A stretch of 64,000 nucleotides of DNA from positions 248,001 through 312,000 of the forward strand of contig NZ_CP071870.1 of the NCBI RefSeq assembly GCF_017569205.1, written 5' to 3'. Source of the DNA: Propioniciclava sp. MC1595 (GTDB lineage Bacteria; Actinomycetota; Actinomycetes; Propionibacteriales; Propionibacteriaceae). The notes beneath the pieces were generated by a model that was not told where the DNA came from, made no database searches, and saw only the letters and a program-made list of their open reading frames with translations. Numbering within the stretch: position 1 is the first letter of the stretch; each line of letters starts with the position of its first letter. Shown one piece after another: positions 24,684 through 33,000 of the stretch. Position numbers and translations under genes: made by a program.

Positions 24684-25598
24684 TCACCAATCAGCGCCTT
24701 GACAGGACCCGCCCGAGGCGGACTCGACCTGCAGGGTCGCGTGCTCGATCTCGAACTGCTCGCGCAGGACCACGCTGGCAGCGGTGAGCACCGCCTGTTC
24801 GGACTGTCCATCAGCAGCGACCAGGTGAGCCGTGGCCACGTCCATACCGGAGGTCAGCTGCCACACGTGAAGGTCGTGCACGTCGGCGACCCCCTCCACC
24901 TCCGCCAGCGCGGTGAGGATTTCCTGAGGCTCCACACCGGCGGGTGCATGCTGCCCCAGGACGGCGAGGACCTCACGGCCCAGCATCAGGGCCCGAACGG
25001 CCACGAAGACGGCGATGGCCAGGGCCACGACCGTGTCCCAGAAAGACTGGCCGGTCCACAACACGAGCAGGCCGGCGACGATCACACCGACCGACCCGAT
25101 GGCGTCGGCCATCACCTCCAGGTAGGCGCCCTTCACGTTCAGGCTCTCCCCAGCACCCCCGCGCAACAGGATGATGCCGACGGCGTTGATCGCCAGCCCG
25201 ACCACGCCGACCACGAGCATGACTCCGGAGGTCGGCTCGACCGGCTGGCCGAACCGGCGAACCCCCTCCACCACGATGTACACCGCCACGCCCAGCATCA
25301 TCAGCACGGCGAGTCCGGATGCGAACACCTCGGCCCGGTAGCGGCCGTAGGTGCGCCGCCCCGTGGTGTCCGCCATCGCGGCCAAGCGTGTGGCAAGCAG
25401 CGCGGCGCCGAGGGTGACCACGTCGGCCGCCATGTGCCCCGCATCACTGATCAGCGCGAGGGACCCGCTGACCACACCGGCGACCAACTCCACCACGAAG
25501 AACATCGCGGTCAGGCCGAACGTGACCGCCAGCCGCCACCGGTGCCGGCTGGACGCCGAGACTGCGGCCCCCTGCCCGTGCGAGTGCCCCCCGCTCAT
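24684..25598 (-). CDS. Cation diffusion facilitator (CDF) metal exporter
   Basis: 304 residues. A short His-containing start (MSGGHSHGQG) is followed by six membrane segments. The A-site appears as LISDAGHMAADV in helix 2 and EVMADAIGSVGV in helix 5, giving the H/D-x3-D pattern typical of Zn/Cd CDFs. The cytoplasmic C-terminal domain contains VADVHDLHVWQLTSG. It swaps Zn(II)/Cd(II) for protons. Its ATG overlaps the stop of the ArsR-family sensor gene (ATGA), so sensor and pump are co-translated. It converges with the P-type ATPase gene across 105 bp. Confidence 0.92.
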   Translation of the reverse strand: MSGGHSHGQGAAVSASSRHRWRLAVTFGLTAMFFVVELVAGVVSGSLALISDAGHMAADVVTLGAALLATRLAAMADTTGRRTYGRYRAEVFASGLAVLMMLGVAVYIVVEGVRRFGQPVEPTSGVMLVVGVVGLAINAVGIILLRGGAGESLNVKGAYLEVMADAIGSVGVIVAGLLVLWTGQSFWDTVVALAIAVFVAVRALMLGREVLAVLGQHAPAGVEPQEILTALAEVEGVADVHDLHVWQLTSGMDVATAHLVAADGQSEQAVLTAASVVLREQFEIEHATLQVESASGGSCQGADW

Positions 25599-25987
25599 CC
25601 GAGCACCTCCGCCCCGTCCGTCTCGTGCAGGGCATGCTCACGCGTCACGTCGAGCAGCAGACGGACGTGCGCGTCCGACAGGCGGTAGAAGACGTTGCGG
25701 CCCTCCCGGCGTCCGGCCACCACACCCGCGGTGCGCAACAGCCGCAACGCCTGCGACACCGTGGCCTCCGCGGTGTCGGTGGCCGCAGCGAGGTCACACA
25801 CGCACAACTCGCCCGCCTCCAGCAGGGCGTACAGCAACCGGGACCGCGTCGGATCACCCAGCAACTTGAACAGGCCCGTCACCCGGACCAGGGCCTCCTC
25901 GCGGGGGGCCGCCTCCCGCACCATCCGCACCCGATCGGGGTGGACGCACGCGACGGCACACCCATCGAGCCCCACAACCTGCTCCAT
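25595..25987 (-). CDS. ArsR/SmtB-family metal sensor (CadC/CzrA-like)
   Basis: 130 residues. The winged helix reads LFKLLGDPTRSRLLYALLEAGELCVCDLAAATDTAEATVSQALRLLRTAGVV; CVC in the alpha-3 region matches the thiolate site of CadC-type Cd/Pb sensors, assisted by two N-terminal Cys (GCAVACVHP). The C-terminal LLDVTREHALHETD supplies His/Asp residues like the alpha-5 zinc site. Start: ATG 25987 has AAGGAG six bases upstream; the ATG at 26002 lies inside the operator and lacks a ribosome site. Represses itself and the CDF gene until metal binds (family knowledge). Confidence 0.88.
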   Translation of the reverse strand: MEQVVGLDGCAVACVHPDRVRMVREAAPREEALVRVTGLFKLLGDPTRSRLLYALLEAGELCVCDLAAATDTAEATVSQALRLLRTAGVVAGRREGRNVFYRLSDAHVRLLLDVTREHALHETDGAEVLG

Positions 25988-25999
25988 CAAAGACTCCTT

Positions 26000-26022
26000 C
26001 ATCTGATCAGATGTTCAGATGT
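26000..26022 (-). promoter_or_regulatory. ArsR-type operator upstream of the sensor gene
   Basis: A perfect 14-bp palindrome CATCTGATCAGATG (26000-26013) is followed by another CAGATG (26016-26021), so the half-site occurs three times. This matches the kind of dyad bound by CadC/CzrA-type regulators. It sits 12 bases upstream of the chosen ATG and overlaps the alternative ATG at 26002. Confidence 0.75.
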
Positions 26023-26045
26023 ATTGAATCACGAAAGGTGTCCCT

Positions 26046-27131
26046 TCAGCGCCCCGGTTCCAGATCGGCCACCTCGACGACGCCGCGGTGCAGCTTGCCC
26101 CCACTCACCAGCGAGGGGATCGTCATCGTCCGGATGTCTTCCTCGACGACGCGCATCCCCTCAGTGATCGCCGCGTCGACCAGCTCGGACGAGGCCAGCG
26201 CGCCCACCTGTTCCACTTGGCTGGGGCTGTAGCCGGCCTCGGTGAGCCAGCGGTGGAGCTGATCGCGAGCCTCGTCGCGGGTGGCCTGCTCGTTGAACCA
26301 CACCTGCCAGGACGTCCCGTCGGTCTGCTGGCCGGTGAAGATGCGCTCCAGGATCATCCAGTCGGTGGGGTCGTTCGCGCGAGCGGCGTCTCCTGCCTCG
26401 GTCATTCGGATGGCGGTGAGGTACTCCGCGACCAGGGGGGAGTTCCTGAAGCGCGGGGCGAGGTCGCGTCCGATCGGATAGACGATGTAGGTCACGTTGT
26501 TGGCCTCGGCGAAGCCCGACTCCTTCACGTTGCGGAACAGTTGGGCGCAGAAGCGGCAGCCGGGGTCGATGACCTCCACCGCCACCGGAAGGCCCTCCCG
26601 CTCGCCACCGAGGTAGCTGGCCTGAGCCGGTACGTAGTCGGTGGCCTCCCAGGTCCGGAACCGGTTCGGGATGGCCATGATCGTGTCACCCAGGTCGGAG
26701 ACCTCCGTGCTGAAGGCACCGACCACGTCTCCCTTGAGGAGCAGTGCGCCGAAGTTGCGCTCCTCCGAACCGATCCCGCAGCCTTGGGCCGACGACAACG
26801 AGCAAGCGGTGGGGTCCTGCTTGTTGCAGGTGCCATACGCCAGCAGGTTCAGGCCGCTGACCACCACGATGTACAGGCTCACCACCATCGAGATGACCAT
26901 CACCCAGGCCGACACCTCGATCGCGACGGACGCCGGCTTGACGAGCCGGGGACTCCGCAGCGCCAGCGGGGCGAGCAGCGAGTTCTCGACGTCCTCACGG
27001 AAGGTGGTGTCGCACGGGCGGAAAGTCACCTTCCGGGAGAAGCAGCCCCAGGCTCGGCCCAGCATCTTGCGGTGCTTGGCCGAGACGGCCGAGAGCACCA
27101 GCAGGACGAAGAACGCAGCTATGCAGAGCAT
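26046..27131 (-). CDS. Membrane protein with thioredoxin-fold CxxC domain
   Basis: 361 residues. A membrane segment at the very N-terminus (MLCIAAFFVLLVLSAVS), a basic cytoplasmic stretch, then a second long membrane segment (about 75-100). The outside part holds several Cys (GTCNKQ, ACSLSSAQGCG) and a thioredoxin-like domain with VEVIDPGCRFCAQLFRNV at about residues 185-200; the CRFC pair is the likely redox centre. A helical insert and a substrate-like cis-Pro region (RTMTIPSLVSGG) follow. Its ATG overlaps the aminotransferase stop (TGATG). No close named family; probably a disulfide reductase or isomerase acting with the DsbA-like lipoprotein of the same operon. Confidence 0.7.
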   Translation of the reverse strand: MLCIAAFFVLLVLSAVSAKHRKMLGRAWGCFSRKVTFRPCDTTFREDVENSLLAPLALRSPRLVKPASVAIEVSAWVMVISMVVSLYIVVVSGLNLLAYGTCNKQDPTACSLSSAQGCGIGSEERNFGALLLKGDVVGAFSTEVSDLGDTIMAIPNRFRTWEATDYVPAQASYLGGEREGLPVAVEVIDPGCRFCAQLFRNVKESGFAEANNVTYIVYPIGRDLAPRFRNSPLVAEYLTAIRMTEAGDAARANDPTDWMILERIFTGQQTDGTSWQVWFNEQATRDEARDQLHRWLTEAGYSPSQVEQVGALASSELVDAAITEGMRVVEEDIRTMTIPSLVSGGKLHRGVVEVADLEPGR

Positions 27132-28357
27132 CACAGGCCCTTCATGAGAGGGGTCATCGTGTCGACGGCCCGTGCGACATCGTCGCTGGTGTTGTGCGCC
27201 CCGAGGCTGAACCGAACCAAGGGCGGAAGCTGCCGTTGCTCCACGAGCCAGTGGTGGGCACAGAAGTAGCCGCTGCGCACCATGACCCCCGCACGCGACA
27301 GGAAGGTCGCCAAGCGGTGGGCGTCCACCCGCTCGGGGACGAACGTCACCAAGGATGACCCCCGCTGACTGAGCAGGCGCAGGTTCGGCAGTGCGACCAG
27401 GCCATCGTGGAGCTCCTCGGCCAGGCGCCGCTCGCGCGTCGCGAGATCCTGCCCCGACGCCTTGCGGTACCCGTCCACCCAAGCCAGGGCCGCCCCGAGC
27501 GCGATGATCTCCCCCCACGGTTGCAGGCCGCCCTCCAGGCGAGTGTGCGGTTCGGTGTGAAGGGTGTACGCGTCCGCCGTCACCGCCGACACTTGGCCTC
27601 CGCCCAGGAACGACAGCTCCAGGCTCTCCAGGAGTTCGGAGGTGGCCGCCACGACGCCCAGTGACGCGCCGTAGACCTTGTGACCCGAGAAGCAGATCGC
27701 ATCGGGCTGGAGCCCGCGCAGGTGGGCCAGCCCGTGTGCCATGGCTTGCGCCGCGTCCAGGATGACCGTGCCACCCCGGGCTTGGGTGCCGGTGATGAGC
27801 TCGGACAACCCGGGGGTGGCCGTTCCATCGACGTTGTTCATCGCCGAGACGACGACCAAGGCATCGGTGAGGTCGTCATCACGGTACTGAAGTGCACCGT
27901 CGGTTCCCCGGTTGAGCAGGACGCGCTCGACCCCTGTCCGCTGGGCGAACGCCATGGTGCTGAGGAACACCGAGTTGTGCTCGGTGTGGGTGGTCACCAC
28001 CCTGCGGTAGCGCCCGGAGGGGAGTTGGTTCAGCAGCAGGTTCAGCCCGTAGGTGGTGTTGAGGGTGAAGGAGGCCGCGTAGCGCTTCGGCGACAGGCCC
28101 AGCGCGGCCAGGACGGCCGCCCGCGCATCGGCGACCTTGTCGTCCACCTTCCGGCCCCAGGCGTACTGCACGCGCTCCCCGCACGCGTTGTACGTCAGGT
28201 AATAGTCGTTCATCGCGTCGACCACGGGCTGCGGGCGGAGGGTCTGGCAGGCCGAGTCGAAGTACGACTGGTCCGCCGGCAGGTACTCGAACCCGAATCG
28301 GGCGCCCGTCTCAGCGGGGGTGGTGGGGCTGGGTCGGGCGAAGAGGCCCCGCCTCAT
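27131..28357 (-). CDS. Class V aminotransferase, cysteine-desulfurase-like (SufS type)
   Basis: 408 residues. The PLP fold features are clear: YFDSACQTLRPQPVVDAM near the start, THTEHNSVFLS, VVSAMNNVDGT, DAAQAMAHG (PLP-binding Asp and following His absent or shifted), and the Schiff-base Lys in ICFSGHKVYGASLG. The SufS-type catalytic Cys is present in RSGYFCAHHW about 40 residues before the end. This enzyme class takes sulfur from cysteine. It is embedded between two thiol-redox genes with overlapping stops and starts (ATGA, TGATG) rather than with suf genes, so it may supply sulfur for a special purpose such as metal sequestration. That role is inference. Confidence 0.8.
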   Translation of the reverse strand: MRRGLFARPSPTTPAETGARFGFEYLPADQSYFDSACQTLRPQPVVDAMNDYYLTYNACGERVQYAWGRKVDDKVADARAAVLAALGLSPKRYAASFTLNTTYGLNLLLNQLPSGRYRRVVTTHTEHNSVFLSTMAFAQRTGVERVLLNRGTDGALQYRDDDLTDALVVVSAMNNVDGTATPGLSELITGTQARGGTVILDAAQAMAHGLAHLRGLQPDAICFSGHKVYGASLGVVAATSELLESLELSFLGGGQVSAVTADAYTLHTEPHTRLEGGLQPWGEIIALGAALAWVDGYRKASGQDLATRERRLAEELHDGLVALPNLRLLSQRGSSLVTFVPERVDAHRLATFLSRAGVMVRSGYFCAHHWLVEQRQLPPLVRFSLGAHNTSDDVARAVDTMTPLMKGL

Positions 28358-29022
28358 CGCGTCGTCCCGGAGGCGATGGCCTTGTCGATCGGGTCGGTGA
28401 GGTCAGTGAGCCGCCTGAGTTCGAGCTTCTTGCCGTTGAGGAAGAACGTGGGCGTCCCGGTCACCCCCATCTTCTTGCCGTCGTTGGAGTCCTCCTCGAT
28501 GCGGGCCTTGGTGGCCGGCGAGGCAATCGCGGAGTCGTAGGCGTTCAGGTCGAGGCCCAGTTCCTGGGCGTAGCTGCGGAACAGGGCGGCCTCCGACACC
28601 TTCTTCTCGCCCCACTTCGTCTGGTTCTCGAACAGCTTGCCGATCATGTCCTCCATCCGTCCCTGCTGAGCGGCCGCCTCGACTGCCAACGCGGCATTCA
28701 TCGAGTTGAAATGCCCGCCGAGCGGGAAGTAGCGGACGACGAAGTTGATCTTGCCCGCGTAGTGCTGGCGCAACTCCTCCACGACCGGATACATCGCTCC
28801 ACACGACTCGCACTCGAGGTCGACGAACTCCACCAAGGTCGGCGCCTGCGGGCCGACACGGTCGAGCACGTGGGAGTTGGCCCGAGCACCGGGCAGGATC
28901 GGTTCACCGTTCGGGCCCGCGGCGGGCGCGGCCTGACCACAGGCCGATAGGAGCAAGGCGAGGACGAAGGCGACGGCGACGGCGACGCTGGTGCGTCGGC
29001 GCGGGGGCTGGGCGATATTCAT
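28354..29022 (-). CDS. DsbA-family thioredoxin lipoprotein
   Basis: 222 residues. A basic start (PPRRRTS), a hydrophobic core and a lipobox (LLLSAC, Cys28) mark an exported lipoprotein. The mature part is a DsbA/DSBA-like thioredoxin fold: LVEFVDLECESCGAMYPVVEELRQHY has the CESC active site near residue 70, a helical insert follows, and VTGTPTFFLNGKKL supplies the cis-Pro loop. I chose ATG 29022 because longer frames lack a signal peptide; AGGAGAACC lies just upstream. It forms or reshuffles disulfides outside the membrane. The stop overlaps the ATG of the SufS-like gene. Confidence 0.88.
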   Translation of the reverse strand: MNIAQPPRRRTSVAVAVAFVLALLLSACGQAAPAAGPNGEPILPGARANSHVLDRVGPQAPTLVEFVDLECESCGAMYPVVEELRQHYAGKINFVVRYFPLGGHFNSMNAALAVEAAAQQGRMEDMIGKLFENQTKWGEKKVSEAALFRSYAQELGLDLNAYDSAIASPATKARIEEDSNDGKKMGVTGTPTFFLNGKKLELRRLTDLTDPIDKAIASGTTR

Positions 29023-29150
29023 GAAAGGTTCTCCTGAAGAAGTCTTGGGATGCGCTGGACGCCCGACCATGCGGACGCGCTCGTGCCGACGACCCCGCCG
29101 GGGAATCTGCCTGCACCTGAAGAAGGGACGGCGTACGCCGTCGAAGCGAC

Positions 29151-29636
29151 CTACCGAACGCAGGCAGGTGGGCCACGGGGTGGCGCCAGCCGGTGACACC
29201 CCGCACGCACGAGCATGACCTCGTACGGCACTGTGACGAGGCGAGGCGTCGGGGACAGCCCAAGCGTCGGAAGGTAGGTGGCCAGCCGCGTCCGCACCCA
29301 GCGGCGAAGGTCACCGAAGGTACCCCGGATCCACAACCCCAAGCCAAGTGACAGCCCCAGGTTGAACAAGGCCACGGCCAGGGCCGATGTGGACAGCACC
29401 ACCAAGAATTGGACCACCGGCCCGAACTCCGCCCCAGGCAACAAGAAACGTTCCGGACACGCAACGGACTCGACGAGCAGGTCGAAATGGATCCCCAAAG
29501 GGGCCAACCCGGGGATCGGCGCGATGCACCCACCCCCGCCCCAACCCAACGACGGGCCGATGCGCCACAGACCCACGAACCCCAGCACCACGAGCAGGAC
29601 ACCGCCCGCAGCGCTACGTCGCCAGTCGTGACCCAT
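29151..29636 (-). CDS. Membrane protein heading the thiol-redox operon, unknown function
   Basis: 161 residues from ATG 29636, preceded by GAGGGG. Two strong membrane segments (about 10-28 and 75-105) flank an outside loop with two Cys (GGCIAPIPG, VACPERFLL), which could form a disulfide. The C-terminal tail is basic. I do not recognise a family; the pattern loosely recalls DoxX/VKOR-type partners of disulfide enzymes but lacks their CxxC. A 128-bp gap separates it from the DsbA-like gene. Confidence 0.6.
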   Translation of the reverse strand: MGHDWRRSAAGGVLLVVLGFVGLWRIGPSLGWGGGGCIAPIPGLAPLGIHFDLLVESVACPERFLLPGAEFGPVVQFLVVLSTSALAVALFNLGLSLGLGLWIRGTFGDLRRWVRTRLATYLPTLGLSPTPRLVTVPYEVMLVRAGCHRLAPPRGPPACVR

Positions 29637-29639
29637 CAC

Positions 29640-29956
29640 AACCCCTCAAGAAGATGGCAGTATCCTAGTGGCGAAGCAGTCGGATTGTGTCAACCGGACG
29701 AACCCCGTTCCCGACAGCCTTGTCGCCGTACTCGACGCCTGGGATTCACCCACCAGCAGGGCCTTCCCCGACCTGCGTTCGTGGAAACGCGGTGGATTCT
29801 GGGTATCGGGTAACCCGGACACAACCGACACCGCAGACGTACGACTCTGGGCAGTTGAGTAACCACACGCCCGTCGGCAGAGTCGAGCACACCCGATGGG
29901 CGCCCAAGGGAATGAGGGCCGCTTGGCCGCTTGCTCGGACGTCCAACAGGGTGTAC
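29640..29956. other. Right-hand end of the island, no recognisable gene
   Basis: 317 bp holding only the promoter region of the preceding operon and short frames without family features. One minus-strand frame (29746-29946) is open but has no motif or ribosome site. Confidence 0.4.
29662..29693 (-). promoter_or_regulatory. Possible promoter of the thiol-redox operon
   Basis: On the minus strand a consensus -35 TTGACA (29693-29688) is followed after 20 bases by TAGGAT (29667-29662), about 25 bases before the start codon. The spacer is longer than the usual 16-19, so this is tentative. Confidence 0.4.
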
Positions 29957-30085
29957 CTGATGGACGCCGGCTGTGAGCTCGGCCAAGGAGACCGCGCTCA
30001 GCGAGATCTCGTCGGGCAGGAGGTTCGGCGCGATGGCATGGCGCAGGATGACCACGCTCGTGTCGACCAGGTCAGGCCGGCGCAC
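29957..30085 (-). pseudogene. N-terminal half of a VapC-like PIN toxin gene
   Basis: From a GTG at 30085 (overlapping the end of the dehydratase-type gene) the frame reads RRPDLVDTSVVILRHAIAPN, then LLPDEISLSAVSLAELTAGVHQV. LVDTSVVI with its metal-binding Asp and SLAELTAG with its Glu are the first two PIN-domain motifs. The match ends abruptly at 29957, after which the frame gives Arg/Pro-rich nonsense. The missing second half is at 15345-15654. No vapB-like antitoxin gene is adjacent, so the toxin may have been an orphan already. Confidence 0.85.
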
Positions 30086-33000
30086 CCAGCCGCACTGGCG
30101 TGATCGACAGCGCCCGGGGTCCGACGGGCTCGGGGCGTAGGCGTCCGGAGTTCTTGTGCGCCGTGGCGACCATCAGCTTGATCCGGTTCAGCTGGTTGAC
30201 CTCCGAGGCGCCCGGGTCGTAGTCGATCGACACCACGTTGGCGTGCGGGTAGAACCGCCGTAGTTCGCGGAAGACACCCTTCCCGACCACGTGGTTCGGC
30301 AGGCACGCGAACGGCTGGGCGACGATGATGTTCGGGCACCCCTCCTCGATGAGCTGCATCATCTCGGCGACCAGCAGCCAGCCCTCGCCGGCGGTGGTTC
30401 CCAGGGAGATGATCGACTCGGCGTGCCGGGCGAGCTCGGCGATGGGGTGCGGCACCGCGAACTTCCCACTCCGCCCCAGAGCGCGGATGGCTGGCCGCTG
30501 GTACTGCTCGATCAGCCACACGAGCCCCTGCTGGAGCCGCACCGACCGCTTCGTGCCGGTGCCCAGGTTGTCCAGGCGCCACTGCGCCGAGGTCATGTTC
30601 ATCAGGAAGAACTCCAGCAACCCGGGGAGCGCCGCCTCACAGCCCTCGGACTCGATCACCCGCACCGCGTCGTTGTTGGCGTCCGGCTGGAACTTCACCA
30701 GGATCTCGCCGACCAACCCCACCCGCGGGCGGCGTGGCTCGTCGCGTAGGGCCAAGGCGCCGAACTCCGCCACGATGCCGTCGATGAGCGACCCGTACCC
30801 GACCCGACGCCCCAGGGTCTCCGACCACCCGGTCGCGAAGTACTCGCACGCGATCGCGTCCCAGCGCCGGTACAGCTCGTCGGCGGAACCGGCGACGGCC
30901 TCGTAGGGCCGCGTCCGCAGCAGCACGGTCTGCAGCACGTCGCCGACGACGATCGCCTGCATCGCCCGGTGCACCAGCCCCGGCGTCAGCTTGAAACCGG
31001 ACGCCTCCTCCAGCCCCTGCGCCGAGATGGCGAGCACCGGCACCTGGCCGAACCCGGCGTCCTTGAGCGCCTTGCGGAGCATGCCCGCGTAGTTCGTCGC
31101 GCGGCACATGCCGCCCGTCTGCGTGATCGCGACCGAGGAGGTCTCGGGGTCGGCCCCGCCCGCGATGAACGCGTTGATCAACTGTCCCACCACCATGATC
31201 GCCGGGTAGCAGACGTCGTTGTTGACGTAGCGCAGGCCCACCTCGACGTCGTCGGCCGACGCGTGCTCGAGCAGCTTCACGTCGTAGCCGACCCGCCGCA
31301 TCACCGGCACCAGCAGCCGGAAGTGGATGGGCGCCATCTGCGGCGCGTACAGCGTGTGCGTCCTCCGCGCGGCCTTGTCGAACACCGGGAACCGGTCGCC
31401 GACGAGGTCGGGGTCGTAGGTGACGATGGACGCCGAGCGGCGCCGCTCGGCCGTCGCCGCCGCGAGCGAGCGCAGCCGGATCCGCGCGGCGCCCAGGTTC
31501 GACACCTCGTCGATCTTCAGCACCGTGTAGACGTCGTCGGCCGCCTCGAGGATCTCCTGCACCTGGTCGGTGGTGACGGCGTCCAGCCCGCAGCCGAACG
31601 AGTTGAGCTGCACCAGCTGCAGCGCGGGCTCCGATCGCACCGCGCCGGCCGCCTCGTACAACCGCGAGTGGTACGACCACTGGTCCATGACGCGCAGCGG
31701 CCGCTCCAGCCGCCGGTCGACCAGGTCGGGGTTGAGCGCGATCGCGTCCTCGCTCAGCACCACCATGCCCAGCTGGGTGATCATCTCGGGGATGCCGTGG
31801 TTCACCTCCGGGTCCACGTGGTACGGCCGCCCCGCGAGCACGATGCCCTTGGTGCCGTGGTCGGCCATGTACTCCAGCGCCCGGACGCCCTCGGCCGCGA
31901 CGTCCGCCTTGAACCGGGCGTCCTCCTCGAACCCCAGGCGCACGGCCTCGCGGGCCTCCTCGTCGGTGACCCCGCACCAGGCGAAGACCTCCACCAGCCG
32001 CTCGGCGAGCTTGCCGGGGTCGGCCAGGTTCACGAACGGGTCGAGGTAGCGCACGCCCGGCTCGCGCAGCCGGTCGGCGTTCTTCTCCAGCACCTGCGGG
32101 TAGAACGCGACGACCGGGCAGTTGAAGTGGTTGTCGGACGCCTCGGCCTTCTGCTCGTAGCTCACGCACGGGTAGAAGATCGTCCGCACGTCGCGATCGA
32201 GCAGCCACTCGATGTGGCCGTGCGCGAGCTTGGCGGGGTAGCAGACGTTCTCCGACGGGATCGACTCCATGCCCGCCTCGAAGAGGTCGTGGTTCGACCG
32301 GCCCGACAGCATGACCTTGAACCCCAGCGAGGTCAGGATCGTGAACCACAGCGGGTAGTTCTCGTACATGTTCAGCACGCGCGGGATCCCGATCGCGCCC
32401 CGGTGCGCCTTGGCGTCGGTCAGCCGCCGGTACCCGAACGTGCGCTTGTACTTGTAGTCGTAGAGGTTCGGCAGGTCCGACCGCTGCGGGTTGCGCTCCT
32501 CGGACGCCCCGCGCTCGCACCGGTTGCCCGACACGTGCCGCGTCCCGTCGCCGAACGTCGAGATCGTCAGCCCGCAGTGGTTCTGGCACAGCTTGCAGGT
32601 GCGCGTGGAGGTGTCGACGGTGAACGAGTCGAGCTCGTCGAGCTCCAGCAGCTCGGACGCCGTGCCCGGCACCCAGTTGCGGCGCGCGGTGAGCGCCGCC
32701 CCGTAGGCGCCCATCAGCCCGGCGATGTCGGGCCGGACGACCTCGCGCCCGGTCAGCAGCTCGAACGCGCGCAGCACCGCGTCGTTGAGGAACGTGCCGC
32801 CCTGCACGACGACCTTCTCGCCGAGGTCCTCGGGCGACTTGAGCTTGATCACCTTGTAGAGCGCGTTGCGCACCACCGAGTACGACAGCCCCGCCGAGAT
32901 CGCCCCGACGTCGGCGCCCTCCTTCTGGGCCTGCTTCACCGAGGAGTTCATGAAGACCGTGCAGCGCGAGCCGAGGTCAACGGGCTGGTCGGCCTGCAGC

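Larger units (their letters stand above)
15655..29956. other. Probable inserted genomic island splitting a vapC-like gene
   Basis: The N-terminal half of a PIN gene ends at 29957 and its C-terminal half begins at 15654, both on the minus strand and in the order expected if about 14.3 kb had been inserted. Minus-strand sequence at both breaks reads GGTAC(A/G)CCC (15654 down to 15646; 29957 down to 29949). Joining the halves there gives LTAGVHQV-RPDAPDTAAERARR, close to intact family members. The interior has metal resistance genes, an RloC-like ATPase, truncated genes and base composition that is visibly less GC-rich around 16-22 kb. No integrase or transposase is recognisable, so the mechanism is unknown; stepwise gain is also possible. 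Confidence 0.65.

Noticed and set aside
29746-29946. Minus-strand open frame as continuation of the acetyltransferase from the left edge
   Set aside because: Its translation shows no acetyltransferase motif, so it cannot be called the missing part of that gene.
15655-29956. Prophage or integrative conjugative element
   Set aside because: No integrase, structural, relaxase, type IV secretion or phage lysis gene is visible in the block.
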